DNA of 64,000 nt from Armigeres subalbatus (GCF_024139115.2 NC_085139.1:143704652-143768651); one strand, 5' to 3'. Shown: positions 10,684-22,841, numbered from the stretch's first letter. Notes: generated from the sequence alone by a model not told the origin. Numbers and translations: made by a program.

Positions 10684-10830
10684 AAACATGGCGTCCTTGG
10701 ATCGTTGATCTGAGGGAGAACCTGTCTAGCATACTGGAATCGTGGGTTCAAACCCCACCGAAGGAAGTAGTAACTTTCAATACATTCATCGAACTAAATG
10801 TTTCATTTGTTGTGCATATGCACATCAAGC
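10684..10830 (+). mobile_element. tRNA-like SINE segment with TGTGCATATGCACA palindrome
   Basis: ACCTGTCTAGCATACTGG resembles an anticodon arm, and GTGGGTTCAAACCCCAC at ~10743 is a good B box with T-stem. GAAGGAAGT follows. The A-box region is poor, so this is a relic rather than a tRNA gene. TTGTGCATATGCACA at ~10812 also marks the repeat family at 38388 and 55581. Confidence 0.5.
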
Positions 10831-12420
10831 TTGTATTTTCTTACATTTTGTACAGCTATGTGCGTATACCAAATGTAAGCTCGAGTCCCGATTAATGTAT
10901 GAAAATATGGGTCTTCTACTCTATAACAGAAAGATCGCTTTCGAACTGAAATTATAGCCTTTCAGAACACCTTTGTTGTACGAGTAAACTGAGATTGTCT
11001 ACGCAATTAGTACACAGCCTCTTATGAAAGCTTAACTACCAACCTGAGCACAATATATGTTTTTCGGGACTCTAGTCATATTTTCACGAAACTTAAGCTT
11101 CAATGCTATTCCACTGCAGCTTGAATGGGTGACGTGCACCAAACAAAGCGGAAGGAATTCCCAAAATATCCCGCTGCTCCCGGTATAGAAGCTCACCCTA
11201 GTTGTCACGAGCAACGCTACTCCAGAAAGAACTGCCGGCAAAGCGAAATGATAATGACGCGAGCCGAAGCGGTGACAACGACAATATGGGACAGATGACA
11301 GCGCGGGAGCTATCTCGACTGCCATGGCACTGTGTACTCCATATCTCTTGTCCTTGTATATCCTGTCATCTCCTACCGTGCATTAGCGTTTCCCACTGGT
11401 GCATTTTTTCACGAGCGATATTACGGGCTTCCTGGCACTAGAATGCCGCTTCACACCGCGCTGGGCATATGCCGACGCTCAGCAATAAACTGACATGACG
11501 ATGATGACGACCTGTGCATGGTGGTGGAGGGGCAGACAGAACGAACAGAGGAGAGGGCTGTCTACGGCCAGCAATCATGACGAGGACGACGCGTTTGACA
11601 AGGACTCAAGAGTGGTCCTGTGGATGACGTTGTTGACAAAAGAGCCATTATCGCGCAGGTTGCAGTTTTATTTTTCGCATGACAAAACCGGAGAGAGGAA
11701 GATGCATAAGGACAGTAATTATAGCGAAAAATATATTCCGCTATATGAATTGTTTTGGCATTTTCTGTCGTTTTGGGAAGAACAGAAGTGCAACACTTTT
11801 CCAGGAAGTCAAGAGAAAGACCGGTGATGGAATTGAAGCAGCTTGATGGCTGCTGAAATTACTTAGACTAAAATAGTGCTTTTATGACCGGACGTTAATT
11901 TGTCAAGCTTTTTCCTGCAGTTGTAGAGAAAAAAATGTTTTGGAATGTTTTGTTTTGTACGAATAGCCTTTACGTACACTTGGTGTACGAGAAAGGCAAA
12001 AACAGATTTGTTCACCTAGCGTTGTTGTCGACTTTCTCGGTTCAAAGCACTCTAGTATTTAAAAATTGAATTTTAGTATTACTCTTTGACAAATAATCGG
12101 TCAAGCCTATTTCCATTTCCAATAGGAAATAATGGGATTTGTCAAACGCAATTTGTGTTTGAATGTCATCAATACCTGGTGCTAATTAATTTTGGACGCT
12201 ACCCTTAAAGTCAGAGGTATATCCTTTAATTCTATGATTCCATGTATTTAGACCGGAAATCTGTTGAATGTGAAACCCGTTTAGCCAAAGAAGACGATAC
12301 GTAACGTACACCACCGGGATGGGTCGTTGTGTCCAATCTAAAGCATACTTATGCTGTTAAATATAAGGCATTTTAAACGGGTTAGTACACTCTGGAAGTT
12401 TCCTTTTGTCGGGCCAGAAT
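10831..12420. other. No gene or repeat recognised; GC-richer patch at 11140-11620
   Basis: The patch at 11140-11620 is richer in GC than its surroundings, with CGACGATGATGACGACC-type runs near 11494. Open frames of 79-110 codons carry no domain I recognise and overlap one another on both strands. No splice-bounded exon was convincing. Confidence 0.4.
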
Positions 12421-12424
12421 GTTA

Positions 12425-13121
12425 TTATTATTTATTTTCTCGGACTAAGGCCAGAGTGGCCTGTGCAGTGCATAAAACGATAAAAGTCTTCTCCATTCAT
12501 CTCGGTCCATGGTTGCACGTTGCGAACCACGCAGTCTGCAGAGGGTCCGCAAATTGTCTTCAACCTAATCGATTCATCTTGCTCGATGCGCACCTCGCCT
12601 TTTTGTTCACGTATGATGGTTGGCGAGAACCATTTTCACCGGATTACTATCCAACATTCTGATTACGTCCCCGGCCTACCACAGTCGTCTGATTTTCGCG
12701 ATGTGAACGATGGATGGTTCTGAAGTAGCTGTTGCAACTCGTGGTTCCTTCGACTGCTCCACGCACTGTACACTCTACCATAAATGGTACGCAGCACTTT
12801 CCTTTCAAAAATTCCAAGCGCGCGTTGTTCCTCCACGAGCATCCTCCAGGTCTCCTGTCCGTAGAGAACTACCGGTCTTGTGAGCGTTTTGTAGATAGTC
12901 AGTTTGGTACGGCGGCGAACTCTATTCGATCGGAGCGTCTTGGGGAGTCCAAAGTACGTGCGAACTTTGATGAGACTCCGAATTTCTTTGCTAGTTTCGT
13001 TATCGGAGGTCATCAGTGAGTCCAAGTACACAAATTCTTCTACCACCTCGATTTCGTCACCACCGATGAAAATTAGTGGTGGGTCACTTACATTGTCTTT
13101 TCTTGAGCCTGTTCCTATCAT
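12425..13121 (-). mobile_element. JAM1-like RTE retrotransposon fragment (RT thumb and C-terminus)
   Basis: On the minus strand the frame from 13121 reads IEVVEEFVYLDSLMTSDNE, then KLTIYKTLTRPVVLYGQETW, then ALGIFERKVLRTIYGRV, the C-terminal part of an RTE-clade reverse transcriptase. The catalytic core is absent. The remaining 240 bases (12425-12660) match the 3' part of the copy at 15078-15540 (GGCCAGAGTGGCCTGTGC, CTCGGTCCATGG, GATTCATC). RTE in Aedes is best known from JAM1; the assignment is from memory. Frames are disrupted near 12660. Confidence 0.75.
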
Positions 13122-13244
13122 GTACTACTCCAATACTAACTGCTCACCAAAATAATCCAATTAGTAGTACCAGTAGTAGTTTGCAAAGGTCTTTCGAGAA
13201 AGAATATCACTACTTCTAGCTCTACCAAATTATCATTAGCGTGT

Positions 13245-13440
13245 AGAAGTCATGAACAGAATAACAAAACATGATATGGACTTGATTGATATAAGAGATA
13301 ATATCATCAATTTGCACCGAACTGTCATTTAAATATCAAGCATTGCTATGGATTAGAAAAAGCCTCAACTCATATTTTTTTAGTGCATCATAGTATTACA
13401 TCAATCATATCCATATATCGTTTTGCTATCTAATCAAGAT
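13245..13440. mobile_element. Possible small TIR element
   Basis: AAAACATGATATGGACTTGA at 13266 is an imperfect inverse of sequence at 13398-13428 (ATCAATCATATCCATATATC). About 30 bases of weak inverted repeat bound 100 bases of AT-rich DNA. No target duplication was identified. Confidence 0.3.
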
Positions 13441-14699
13441 TTGATATGACTGAGCTATTTTCATTTGGTCGGGTATTGTTGCCTTCACTAGATAGCATCA
13501 GCTAAACATGTTTAAAATTTAAATAATAATCAAAATAATATAATGCAACTAGAATTTGAGTATCATTTAGTTGGATGAAGCTTGTTGCCTACATTTTGAG
13601 ATGGCAAATATTGGTTTGATGCACTCTGATGATTCATTAAAAACTGTTACCAAAATATATTTCACCCATAGGTAACTGCATAAACAACCCTCAAGCTCCA
13701 CTCAACAAGCTCCACGGGACCCCTGTAAACAATCTCAATCACAGAACTGCGCGGCATCCTTCAGCAAACAATAAAGTTCAACAAGCCATAACCTTTATTG
13801 CTGATCACTCTGTGCTCAACAATCTCCGGCACTTTGTTCAGTAGGGTCCTGGGCCAAATCGTGCTACGGCCAATGCATTTCAGGCTGGAGACCATTCCAA
13901 TTCAAACATCAATCAAAACGGAAATGCTACTGACGTTGATGTGGAAATATGACCAAATTGAACTTCAGCAACTAGAATAAGTGTGAAGTGCGAATCGAAA
14001 TGGTCATATGAGGAAAAAAAGAACTGAACCCTACCAGATAAGGTAGAAAAAAAGATCCAAAACATCGATTTCCGCAAAATTGAACTTTATTTTTCGATCT
14101 CAGTCGTTTTCTGTTATTTTTTTTATTTTTTGTCAACCGTGGGGGGTGCACACAGTGGACGGATGTCGAGAAGAACTTGTTGTAAAATGAGTTTTTTATT
14201 TTTTTCGAACTGTTTAATGATTTTTGTTGATTTTATTGTTTGTTTGAATATGAAATTTATTCATAGCTTGGTATTGCGCTCTTAGGTGTTGGTTATACGA
14301 TTATGGGCGAAAAAAACACAACTATGCACAGCTCACCATTCTCATTCTACATGATTTAGTGGTTTTTTTTCCAAAACCATCAACGATGTCGGCTACGTCC
14401 TTACAGTAAATTTAAGATTAAGAACAACATTAGTGCGACTGAGAATTCCTCTGCATCTGCGTGAGTGGCATTGGAAAGGAATAGTTCAATCAAAGTTAAT
14501 TGCCTGTTTCCGGGGATTAAACCACCCGACTGGGTCTCCCCAGTGATGATAAATCACTGGATGAAACTAAAATTGAAATTCCTCAATTACTAGGATTCTC
14601 ACCAGTCCAAGTAATTAAGATGAAAAAGAAATCTGGCTCTGGTACTTCCCAGAGGGGTATTTCTCAAGAATTGGATTTAGTTCACTAAAGTGAAGTGAA
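13441..14699. other. AT-rich DNA, no gene seen
   Basis: No conserved reading frame or element edge was recognised. There is a small hairpin CCAGTGAT..ATCACTGG at about 14540-14560. Confidence 0.45.
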
Positions 14700-14990
14700 A
14701 AGTAAATAAAAGTCTTCAACCAAATTGATATTCCGGTTAAATAACTTAGTCAGTCTAACTACTTTTCAGCCAAAAAGCATTTTCAGCCAAATGACTTTCT
14801 TGACTAAATAACCTATTCGGTCAAACGACGTTCATAGACAAATACCCCTTTCTGACAAACGACAATTTCGATCAAATGATTTGACCTGTTCGATCAAACA
14901 ACCAGTTCAGCCTAAAAACCAGTTCAGCCATTCAACATTTTTGGCCGTATGATCTTTTCGGTCAAGTGACACATTGACTAATTCCCGTTA
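14700..14990 (+). repeat. Degenerate TTCGGTCAAACGAC-type tandem array
   Basis: About twenty drifting 11-15 base units such as TTCAGCCAAATGAC, TTCGGTCAAACGAC and TTCGATCAAACAAC. A shorter run of the same type is at 20485-20610. Confidence 0.75.
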
Positions 14991-15087
14991 CGTTGGGATA
15001 TGGATACTCGGAAGCAGTGCGTTACGGAGTAAATCCGGCTATATCGCCAGGCTCAGTACAACACTGAAGCTGACAATATGGCGTCCC

Positions 15088-15545
15088 TTATCCCGAATCC
15101 CAAGGTGTCAGACGACCCGTGCCGAGGGAAAGACAGACTAAGGCCGAAGTGGCCTGTGCGGTATATAAGAGTTTTCTCCATTCGGCTCGGTCCATGGCTA
15201 CACGTCGCCAACCATGCAGTCTACGGAGGGTCCGCAAGTCATCTTCCACCTGATCGATCCACCTTGCCCGCTGCGCACCTCGCCTTCTTGTGTCCGTCGG
15301 ATCGTTGTCGAGAACCAATTTCACCGGGTTACTGTCCGACATTCTGGCTATGTGCCCGACCCACCGCAGTCGTCCAATTTTTGTAGTGTGAACGATGGAT
15401 GGTTCTCCCAGCAGCTCATGCAACTCGTGGTTCATTCGCCTCTTCCACGTACCGTCCGACATCTGCACCCCACCATAGATGGTACGCAGCACTTTCCTTT
15501 CGAAAACTCCAAGTGCGCGTTGGTCCTCTGCCAGTAGCCGGTAGC
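15088..15545 (-). pseudogene. RTE reverse transcriptase C-terminal domain
   Basis: The minus-strand frame ending at 15088 reads KVLRTIYGGV, WKRRMNHELHELLGEPS, GRLRWVGHIARM, then RRGAQRARWIDQVEDDLR. The GRLRWVGHIARM and RARWIDQVEDDL motifs are the usual end of RTE/BovB-type polymerases. It joins directly to the fingers region upstream at about 15545 with the catalytic core deleted. The frame differs from the fragment on its 5' side. Confidence 0.75.
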
Positions 15546-16010
15546 TGCCATAGCTGGTACTGTCCCACGAACTCCCTTGCAGTTGGTGCTAGTCGACGGC
15601 ATAAAATTTGGGAGAGTACCTTGCAAGCGGCGTTCAGCAATGTGATTGCGCGGTAGTTGCTAAAATCCAGCTTATCGCCCTTTTTGTAGATGGGACACAC
15701 GACATCTTCCATCCACTCCTGCGGCAAAACTTCCTCCTCCCAAATCTTGGTAATGACCCAATGCAGCGCTCTAGCCAGTGCCTCACCACCGTGTTTAAAT
15801 AGCTCTCCTGCTAGTTGGTCAACCCCAGGGGCTTTGTTGTTCTTCAGCCGGCCAATCTCCTACTGGAGATCCGGAGCCGGTAAAATTATGTCCTCCTATC
15901 TTCGTCTGCCACATCGCCATTCAGGTGTTCTTCGTAGTGCTGCCGCCACCTTTGGATCACCTCACACTCGTTCGTAAGAAGGTTCCCGTTTATGTCCTTA
16001 CACATATCAG
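15546..16010 (-). pseudogene. RTE linker and RT fingers region
   Basis: On the minus strand, PGVDQLAGELFKHGGEALA (~15830), WEEEVLPQEWMEDVVCPIYK and GDKLDFSNYRAITLLNAACK are the finger-subdomain motifs of an RTE polymerase. The protein stops just after FVGQYQ, where an intact element would continue to the GR(S/R) segment and palm. The 15840-16010 part has several stops. Confidence 0.7.
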
Positions 16011-16011
16011 G

Positions 16012-16665
16012 CTATGGCACGTGGCCCTTACGTGAACGGTTTAACTTCTCATAGAAGTTTCGTGTGTTATCAGACCGGTACAGTTGCTCCGTCTCTTCAC
16101 GGTCTCGATCTTCCTGCTGGCGCTTTTTCCTCCGGAAAATCGAGTTTTGTCTGTTCCGCGCCTGTTTATATCGTGCCTCGTTCGCCCTCGTGCGGTGTTG
16201 CAGCAATCTTGCCTATGCTGCATTCTTCTCTTCAGCTAGCTGCTCACATTCGCCGTCATGCCAGTCGTTTCTCTGATCCGGGGGCACCGTGCCAAGTGCA
16301 TCGGTTGCGGTGCTACCAATGGCGGATCGAATATCTCTCCAGCCATCTTCAAGAAACGCTGCGCCTAGCTGCTTTTCCATTGGAAGGGCCACTTCCAACT
16401 GCTGCGCGTATTCCTGGGCTAGTCTACCGTCTTGTAGCCGCCCAATGTTAAACCGCGGCGTCCGACTTCGACGCGTGTTGTACACCGTCGAGAGTTTTGA
16501 GCGCAGGCATACTGCAACGAGGTAGTGGTCGGATCCAATATTCGCACTGCGGTAAGTGCGGACGTTCGTGATGTCGGAGAAGAATTTACCGTCGATTAGA
16601 GCGTGGTCGATTTGGTTTTCCGTTTCTTGGTTACCATTCCGCGGGAGGCTGCGAAGTTTATGCAT
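16012..16665 (-). pseudogene. RTE endonuclease C-terminus and basic linker
   Basis: On the minus strand, ETENQIDHALIDGKFFSD, then ANIGSDHYLVAV (the conserved SDH of AP endonucleases), then a basic linker RRKKRQQEDRDREETEQLY and RNFYEKLNRSRKG. Two frames (16213-16665 and 16012-16206) are needed. Compared with family members, the segment between SRGM and ETENQIDH is shortened by a frame-changing deletion near 16640. Confidence 0.75.
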
Positions 16666-17291
16666 CGTTGGCCGTTGTCATTCGATACGGTGTGCAGACT
16701 ATCCGGTCCGATGACCGGTCTATACATTTCCTCCCTTCCTACCTGTGCGTTCATGTCACCGATAACGATTTTGACGTCCCGCAGTGGGCATCCATCGTAT
16801 GTCTGCTCCAGCTGTGCGTAGAACGCTTCTTTCTCGTCGTCGGATCTCCCTTCGTGTGGGTAGTGCACATTGGTGATGCTATAGTTGAAGAAACGGCCTT
16901 TAATCCTCAGCTTGCACATCCTTGCGTTGATTGGCTGCCACCCAATCACGCGTTGGCGCATCTTACCCAGCACTATGGAGCCGGTTCCCAGCTCGTTGGT
17001 GGTGCTACAGCTGTGGTAGAAGATAGCCGCTCGATGCCCGCTTTTCCACACTTTCTGTCCTGTCCAGCAAATCTCCTGCAGCTCCACGACGTCGAAGTTG
17101 CGGGGATGCAATTCATCGTAGATCATCCTGTCGCAACCTGCGAAACCTAGCGACTTGCAATTCCATGTTCCAAGCTTCCAATCGTGATCCTGTATTCGTC
17201 GCCTAGGTCTTTGCCGATTATATCGAGTTGTATCATCTCTTATATTGTTCGTAATGATTGGTTTTCCAGGCGGCTTATTGGGCCTGCGCAA
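16596..17291 (-). pseudogene. RTE AP-like endonuclease, N-terminal part
   Basis: Minus-strand frame of 231 codons. The catalytic landmarks WKLGTWNCKSLG (N-terminal Asn), DVVELQEICWTG (Glu), NVHYPHEGRSDDEKE and IVIGDMNAQVG (Asp/Asn) are all present in order. The frame ends out of register (KKRKTKSTTL) where the deletion near 16640 occurs. A basic N-terminus (NRQRPRRRIQ) precedes the domain. In RTE elements this domain nicks target DNA to prime reverse transcription. Confidence 0.8.
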
Positions 17292-17424
17292 ACCTCCTGT
17301 CTCGTCGGAGGGCCGTCGTGTTAGGGCTGTTTAGCGTCCCACCGAACACCAGGACTTTGGCTTGTGCGCTTTGAGCGGCACACGGTCGCTTTAGTGGGGC
17401 ATACTTGCGCATACATGCAGCTTT

Positions 17425-17664
17425 TTATAGAGGTTTAACAGGGCCCACTGTCAAACCCCACCACATTCTAGACAGGCCCCACAACTCGCAGATGGCCTGG
17501 GGAGGGATCGTCAAGCCCTTGGACATAGTCCCTGCTGCCCGCAAAGTGAAACAATTAGCCAGGTCGTTAACGGAGCCTGTGGAAGTTCCACAGAGTGAGG
17601 GCTGCCTCGTCGGCATGCGGGTGGCAGTGGGTGGTACCCAAACCCCCCTCCCCAAGTAGCACAT
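17425..17664 (-). CDS. Short ORF upstream of RTE endonuclease
   Basis: 79-codon minus-strand frame upstream of the endonuclease, reading GVWVPPTATRMPTRQPSLCG and later PPQAICELWGLSRMW. It is GC-richer than the surroundings. It may be the small upstream ORF of this RTE family or only part of its 5' leader; no domain is recognised. It is separated from the endonuclease frame by about 130 bases. Confidence 0.35.
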   Translation of the reverse strand: MCYLGRGVWVPPTATRMPTRQPSLCGTSTGSVNDLANCFTLRAAGTMSKGLTIPPQAICELWGLSRMWWGLTVGPVKPL

Positions 17665-17689
17665 GCGGAGCGAATGAGAGCTGGGAGTT

Positions 17690-18660
17690 TGGGGTATTAC
17701 TCGTAATACCCCCGCAGAGCGAGGGACACAAGTAAGCCTCGCATGGTACGCATGGTTGGTAGTGTTAGAATGACTGATGTCTGGTGAGGCCTGGCAGGAG
17801 TGTCGGGGGGTTTATGCTTCTGCGGCACCTCATAAATTGGAGACATGTAAGATAAGTGGTGCCACTCCGTTGCAGGATGGGGAGACCACCACACTGATTG
17901 AGGACTATCTGGGCTTCGAAATATCAATAGGGGGAATTGCCTGCAAAGTCCCTGTTCGACACCCTGTTGGCAGTATCAAAGCCCGGGTATGTGAGTGTTA
18001 GGCAAGCGTGACGTGCCGGGTGTTCCACGCCCAAACGATGCATAGGAGGTGCACAGAGTGGATACAAATGGGTGATGGGATTACAACCCCCACTGAGTGA
18101 GAGACTGAATGTCAACAGAGTGGTGCATAAGTGGTGCAAGCGATAAGGACTGAATGTATGAGCGAGCACACAAGTTAGACTCGCATGGTACGTGTGGTCA
18201 GAGTGACTGCTTAGGCAGTAGTGTGATCCGGCTGGTAGGGGCGGATTGAGTGAAGTCTCTCTAGGCACCTCAGAAGTAGGGGACACGAAAGTCTCGCTAT
18301 GACTGGCAGGAGTGTATGGGGGTTGATGCTTCTGCGGCACCTCAGAAATAGGAGACATGAAAGGGTCTGCCTCGTAGCTGAGGTAGGAGCGGCATAGGAG
18401 CCAACAACCTAGGGTCGCCTCCGGATTGGTAGACGAGTGGTGCTACCCTGTTGCAGGACGGGGTGAATACAATACTGAATGAGGACGGTCTATGTTGTGA
18501 GATGGCGGCATGAGGTATCCCCTGCAGGGTACCTTTATGATTCTTGCAATCATTCGAGCGCCATAGGCAGGTGAGTGTTGGGGCACATGTGGTGCCAGTA
18601 TGTCTTGTGCACATGTGGTGCATAGGGATTGCTAGGAGAGTTGAGGCGCATACGTGCACT
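17690..18660 (-). repeat. Diverged ~0.45-0.58 kb tandem repeat at 5' side of RTE
   Basis: Blocks recur in the same order: GCATGGTACG (17741 and 18183), ATGCTTCTGCGGCACCTCA (17814 and 18325), GTTGCAGGAYGGGG (~17870 and ~18451). A third, partial copy of the GGCACCTCAGAAGTAGG motif is at ~18268. Spacing grows from 442 to 581 bases, so units differ by indels. The region is GC-rich for this window. Its position upstream of the minus-strand element suggests a repeated 5' leader or promoter; that is inference. Confidence 0.65.
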
Positions 18661-18679
18661 TGTGTGCGTCATGTAGGGG

Positions 18680-18970
18680 CGCAATGCTCAATAGTCATCC
18701 CCCAAAGTATTGCTTAATTGCGGGCCGGGGAATGACTGGAGGAGAAGTCTTTGGTTTTAGTCGGTCGGGAGTGGTGATCCCATCCCCACATTACCTGCAC
18801 AGTTCGAACAAAACCTGTAAATTTCCTTTCAAGTAGATGTAACAAATTGACCTCCGTGTTTAACAACATAAAGTTATAGGTTCTTTTAAATTTACACGTG
18901 CTGTAATTACCAACATGGGGAATCGAACTTCGATCCGCAGAGTGAGAGCCTATCTCGTTAGCCACTCGAG
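18680..18970 (-). mobile_element. tRNA-derived SINE
   Basis: On the minus strand: CGAGTGGCTAACGAGATAGG (A box) near 18966, then AAGTTCGATTCCCC (B box) near 18925, then a non-tRNA body with GGATGGGATCACCACTCCCG and CATTCCCCGGCCCGC. The A-to-B spacing matches a tRNA, but the anticodon stem does not pair well. The 3' end is placed approximately. Confidence 0.6.
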
Positions 18971-19358
18971 TATTTCCACTTCTTGAAAGCGAGCAGATCC
19001 AGATAGAACAGGTTAAGCGTTCTGGTGATTCAACTACTCTCTAGCAGACTAAACGATAGCTTAAATTTACACGACACGGAATCTCTTCCAAAACGGAACT
19101 GTTGGAGATTGAGTTTGCTGAAAGCATCACAGATTTCTCGTCGGAATAGGCAACAAACAAAGAGTTACAGTGATGAAAAGCAGCGCAATAAAGGCTACTT
19201 TGTTTCTACACAGAACAAAATAATGAAAAGTAATCGACGCGTAAATAATAAAGGCGTGGAAAATTACACTATTCTGGGCGTACATGGATCTTTTCCTACA
19301 AGTTCGCCCTAAATGTATGCAATAGATTTAACTTATAATGTATATCAGCGCACACATA

Positions 19359-19569
19359 TTGTAGATCCAGTTGAAAACCGAACTGAGCTCTCGCGACAAT
19401 CGCATTTTCTCCCATTTCCGAATATCGCAGCTGCATCGCGAGTGATGCGCATGATGGCGCACGGCTATGGCATAGATGCGCATTACTCGCGATGCAGTTG
19501 CGACATCCGGAAATAGGAGAAAATGCTATTGTGGCGAGAGCTCAGTTCGGTTTTCAACTGGATCTACAA
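19359..19569. mobile_element. 211-bp palindromic MITE with TA duplication
   Basis: The arms TTGTAGATCCAGTTGAAAAC and its inverse run about 95 bases with few mismatches (GAGCTCTCGCGACAAT.. against ..ATTGTGGCGAGAGCTC). The centre is GATGGCGCACGGCTATGG. TA lies at 19357-19358 and 19570-19571. No coding capacity; Tc1/mariner-type by its target. Confidence 0.85.
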
Positions 19570-20484
19570 TAGCCATTCTCCATGCGAACTATTAATAAAA
19601 TATATATTCAAATAAACTTTATGTGTGGTCTCGAATTAGCAATGATTTAATGTATGTGTGGTTCTATATCGATTATATTAGGGTGGAGCTATTTCAAAAA
19701 TGTATAACGGCGACACATATATATTATATAGATATTTTTGGCAGTGTACTGAAAGCATTTTAGGAACAACTCGCATTTTAAAAACGTATCCAAACTGTTA
19801 GTAAGGGACATAACTCATTATGTTATTGTAAAAATAGTGTATATGAAAAAGAAAAACCAAAATAATCGCCAAAATGAAAATGACACACGTAAGAACAGGG
19901 GGAGGGGGAGGGGTTTCAATGATTTGTGACAGTTTGTGACAAGAGGGGGGGAGGGGGGTTGAAAATGCCGAAAAACGATTGACGCAATTCTTGAACGATC
20001 CATAATGCGATACAAATTGCATACATTCAGGTGATTATATCGTTCAAATTTACGCTCTTTTGGCATTCCCTTTATGTGCATTACTTTCGTGTGAATTGCA
20101 ACAACATTTTCTTGTGTATATGTGCAGATATCCATTTTGGTTGATGCATATATAAATAAAACTGATGCCAGCTGCAGTCTGAATGAAATGCAATGAAGCT
20201 TGTTTTGATTTGTTTTGACAGCCACGTGCTGGCTCATCAAGGTTTCTGGTAGAATCATGTAAAATTAAGAGAAACTGAATTGAAATTTCAATTATTTTAT
20301 CGTTTCCACCACAGAACTTAAAATTATGGTCTGGTACAAATTATTTTACCGAATTTTACATTCAATTATGAATTCCGTCGTGTCTAATTTTCATAATATT
20401 TTACTGTGTGGGTTCGCCTCCCCAGGTGTCTGGTTGCAGATTTCCATTACCTTCGTAAAATAAATAAAAAACACATCGACCACA
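19570..20484. other. AT-rich DNA, no gene seen
   Basis: A G-rich patch (GGGGGAGGGGG..GAGGGGGGGAGG) is at 19897-19960. No coding exon or element edge was recognised. Confidence 0.45.
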
Positions 20485-20610
20485 TCGTTTTCGGCCTAGT
20501 AACAATTTCGACCAAATATTCGATTCAGGCAAACGAATTTCGGCTAGATAACTTTCGACCTTACGTCCCATTTGGCAAGTTACATTCGGCTGAGCGACAA
20601 GCGTTTCAAA
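20485..20610 (+). repeat. Short degenerate TTCGGCCAAAC-type array
   Basis: TTTTCGGCCTAGTAAC, TTTCGACCAAATATT, TTCGGCTAGATAAC and TTCGACCTTACG units, same type as 14700-14990. Confidence 0.6.
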
Positions 20611-22841
20611 ATACTAAATCTATTGAAAACAATTGAGTAGCTAATGATGAATAATCAAAACCATTATTTCTTCGTTTTCCATTAATTTCGGCTTTACTGA
20701 TTACCTTTTGTTCAAAAACTTTTAGCAAAAAGGATTTCATCATATTCAAAACTTTGAAACCCAAATCTTTGAAATGGGTTCATGAATGATACGCGGATTC
20801 TGTCGAACGGCAATTCATTTTCGATTTTGATTGTTTTAATTTCAAAGTCTAAGTGTCACGCATTGGTCAAAGAGCATTTTTGTCAAGATGACTAGAATGA
20901 GTATTTTATTAATCAATTACTTCAAAGCAGCATTGTATTCGAACGGATACAAAAAAAATCTAACAACCCGCCACTGTGGAGCACACGGATCAGCTTAGCA
21001 TCTCCTGAAGCGATTACATCACCCGATACGGCTTGTCGCTATGGTTATTGTTGCTTGTCGCGAACGTTAAGGATTGCCCCGTAATTAGGTTTGCCATGGC
21101 AGCGCGACAAGCGACGTAAAACAATTTCGGTAATGGATTATTCATGACGGCATCTCACCGAGAGCGGTCGGTTGGTTGGGCTCGGGAGAACTGAGCCATG
21201 TTGACACTGGTCGTTGATGGGTTCTGGAAAAAATCGCCCCGCGCGTTAGATTTCCCACTCCGTGTTTCTGGAGGCAAACAAGGACCTTTTTTGGTCCAAT
21301 TACGTTTCCTAGTGGGGGGAAGGTACAAAGAAATAAAATGATATGAAGCAGTTTCAAAACGACAACGATGTTGCCATCACATTTAGGTTTTTTTTTGCGC
21401 GAGCGGACCCAATGCGACCAAGAATGGTAATGTTTCTTCTCCTACGATACGGTATGGAGCTTCACGCTTGGAAAAAGTTTAGTCAGAATCATTTTTATTC
21501 TCTTATTGCTCTTTGTTCCAGCGAGCAGACTATGAGGGTGTTTCGGAGTGTTCGAAACTTCTAGGATACAAAAAGAGGGTAAATGTAATTCGGCTAAGAA
21601 GATCCGTTAATGCTGTCGGAAAAACGTACAGCAATACAAAAGTTTTAAATTTTGCCAATTCAATTATTTCTATGTTCTTTAAAATTATTATTATGGATTG
21701 TACACGGGCACTTTCAATTCTTGGCCATGGAAAACTTCTTTGGAAAATATTTAAATCAGATATAAATGTGGAACTAATAAAAATAGTGTCTTTGGCGGAA
21801 AACATCATAAAAACTTCTTTTTTTAAAGCTGCAAAACAGATTTTTATATTTTTCTGTCATTTCAAATTAACATTTTGATAAAAATTAGGTTATTCATGTA
21901 GATTGTAAATCAAGACAGTAGTTCCAAGTGATATTTTACAAATGTTTACCCATAATCTAATTCGATTAAATGCAGTGAACCAATGGCATGTAGCATATAT
22001 CATTTACACCGCTTCCAGTCTCCCAGTTGTCGAAATTCCAAATGATATCAAGACACAACACACATTATGTTTACTACGTGCAGCAAACATCCATGACACG
22101 AGTGGCAGTCAGCGTAGGTTGCCCGCTTCCTTGCATTATTGAGGAATTCTTCCAGTTACGGTACCAGACGTTGTGAATTCCTTTAGGAAGTTGCCAAAGA
22201 AACGTGATGTGATTCCTCATACGTGCTATTTTTTTTTGGTTTGGTATTTCGGTATATCAACAACTTTTCGGAATGAGTTTAACATCATCTGAAAACCAAT
22301 TCTCGCCTAGAAAACCAACAAAAAATAAAAAAGATTTATTTAAAAATTTATTTTTCACTGAAACGTAGTTTAGTTTTATTTTATCAAAATTTGTTCAGTT
22401 AGAATTTAACTTTTCCACATATAGGTAAAAATGGTATATCCATTATTTGTACATGCAAATGAAAAAAAGGAAAAGTAACATCCAATATTTAATTGTATTT
22501 GCAAATCCTGTTTTCTTTGTTTCCCATATCGTATAAAACCGAGGTTTATGATATGGCGGAGAGTTATTTTTCTCATTGCTAGCTGGATTAGTAGTGATTC
22601 CAGCGAATTGTTCTATCACGATACTCGCTGTCGCTCAACAAACGCCGGTGACGTCGAAATCGCTGGTAGAGATGAAATAAATGTACATTCCAAATATATG
22701 CATATAACATCAGCTTTTTTTTCTTTGGTTTGTGGACTACATATGAGAGGCAAAGGCAACGTATTTCCCATTTATTTATATTTGGAAATTCATGATGGGG
22801 TGAAAATGTTCATATTTTTTTCTCTCCCTCTTTTTCTGCAG
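20611..22841. other. No gene recognised
   Basis: Mostly AT-rich. The 121-codon frame at 21513 is K/I/F-rich and lacks any domain. A modest GC patch at 21120-21260 has no interpretable frame. The region lies upstream of the candidate exons at 22842 and 23437 and could include their promoter, but I could not place one. Confidence 0.4.

Larger units (their letters stand above)
15078..17300 (-). mobile_element. JAM1-like RTE retrotransposon with internal deletion
   Basis: Minus-strand element. The 5' part near 17290 encodes an AP endonuclease, the middle a linker and RT fingers, and the 3' part the RT C-terminus. The RT palm with its YADD motif is missing, with the join near 15545. The 3' end near 15078 shares sequence with the fragment at 12425. 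It is flanked upstream by the ORF at 17425-17664 and by tandem repeats at 17690-18660. It cannot move by itself. Confidence 0.8.

Noticed and set aside
18910..18975. Functional minus-strand tRNA
   Set aside because: A and B boxes are good but the anticodon stem does not pair; a SINE body follows.
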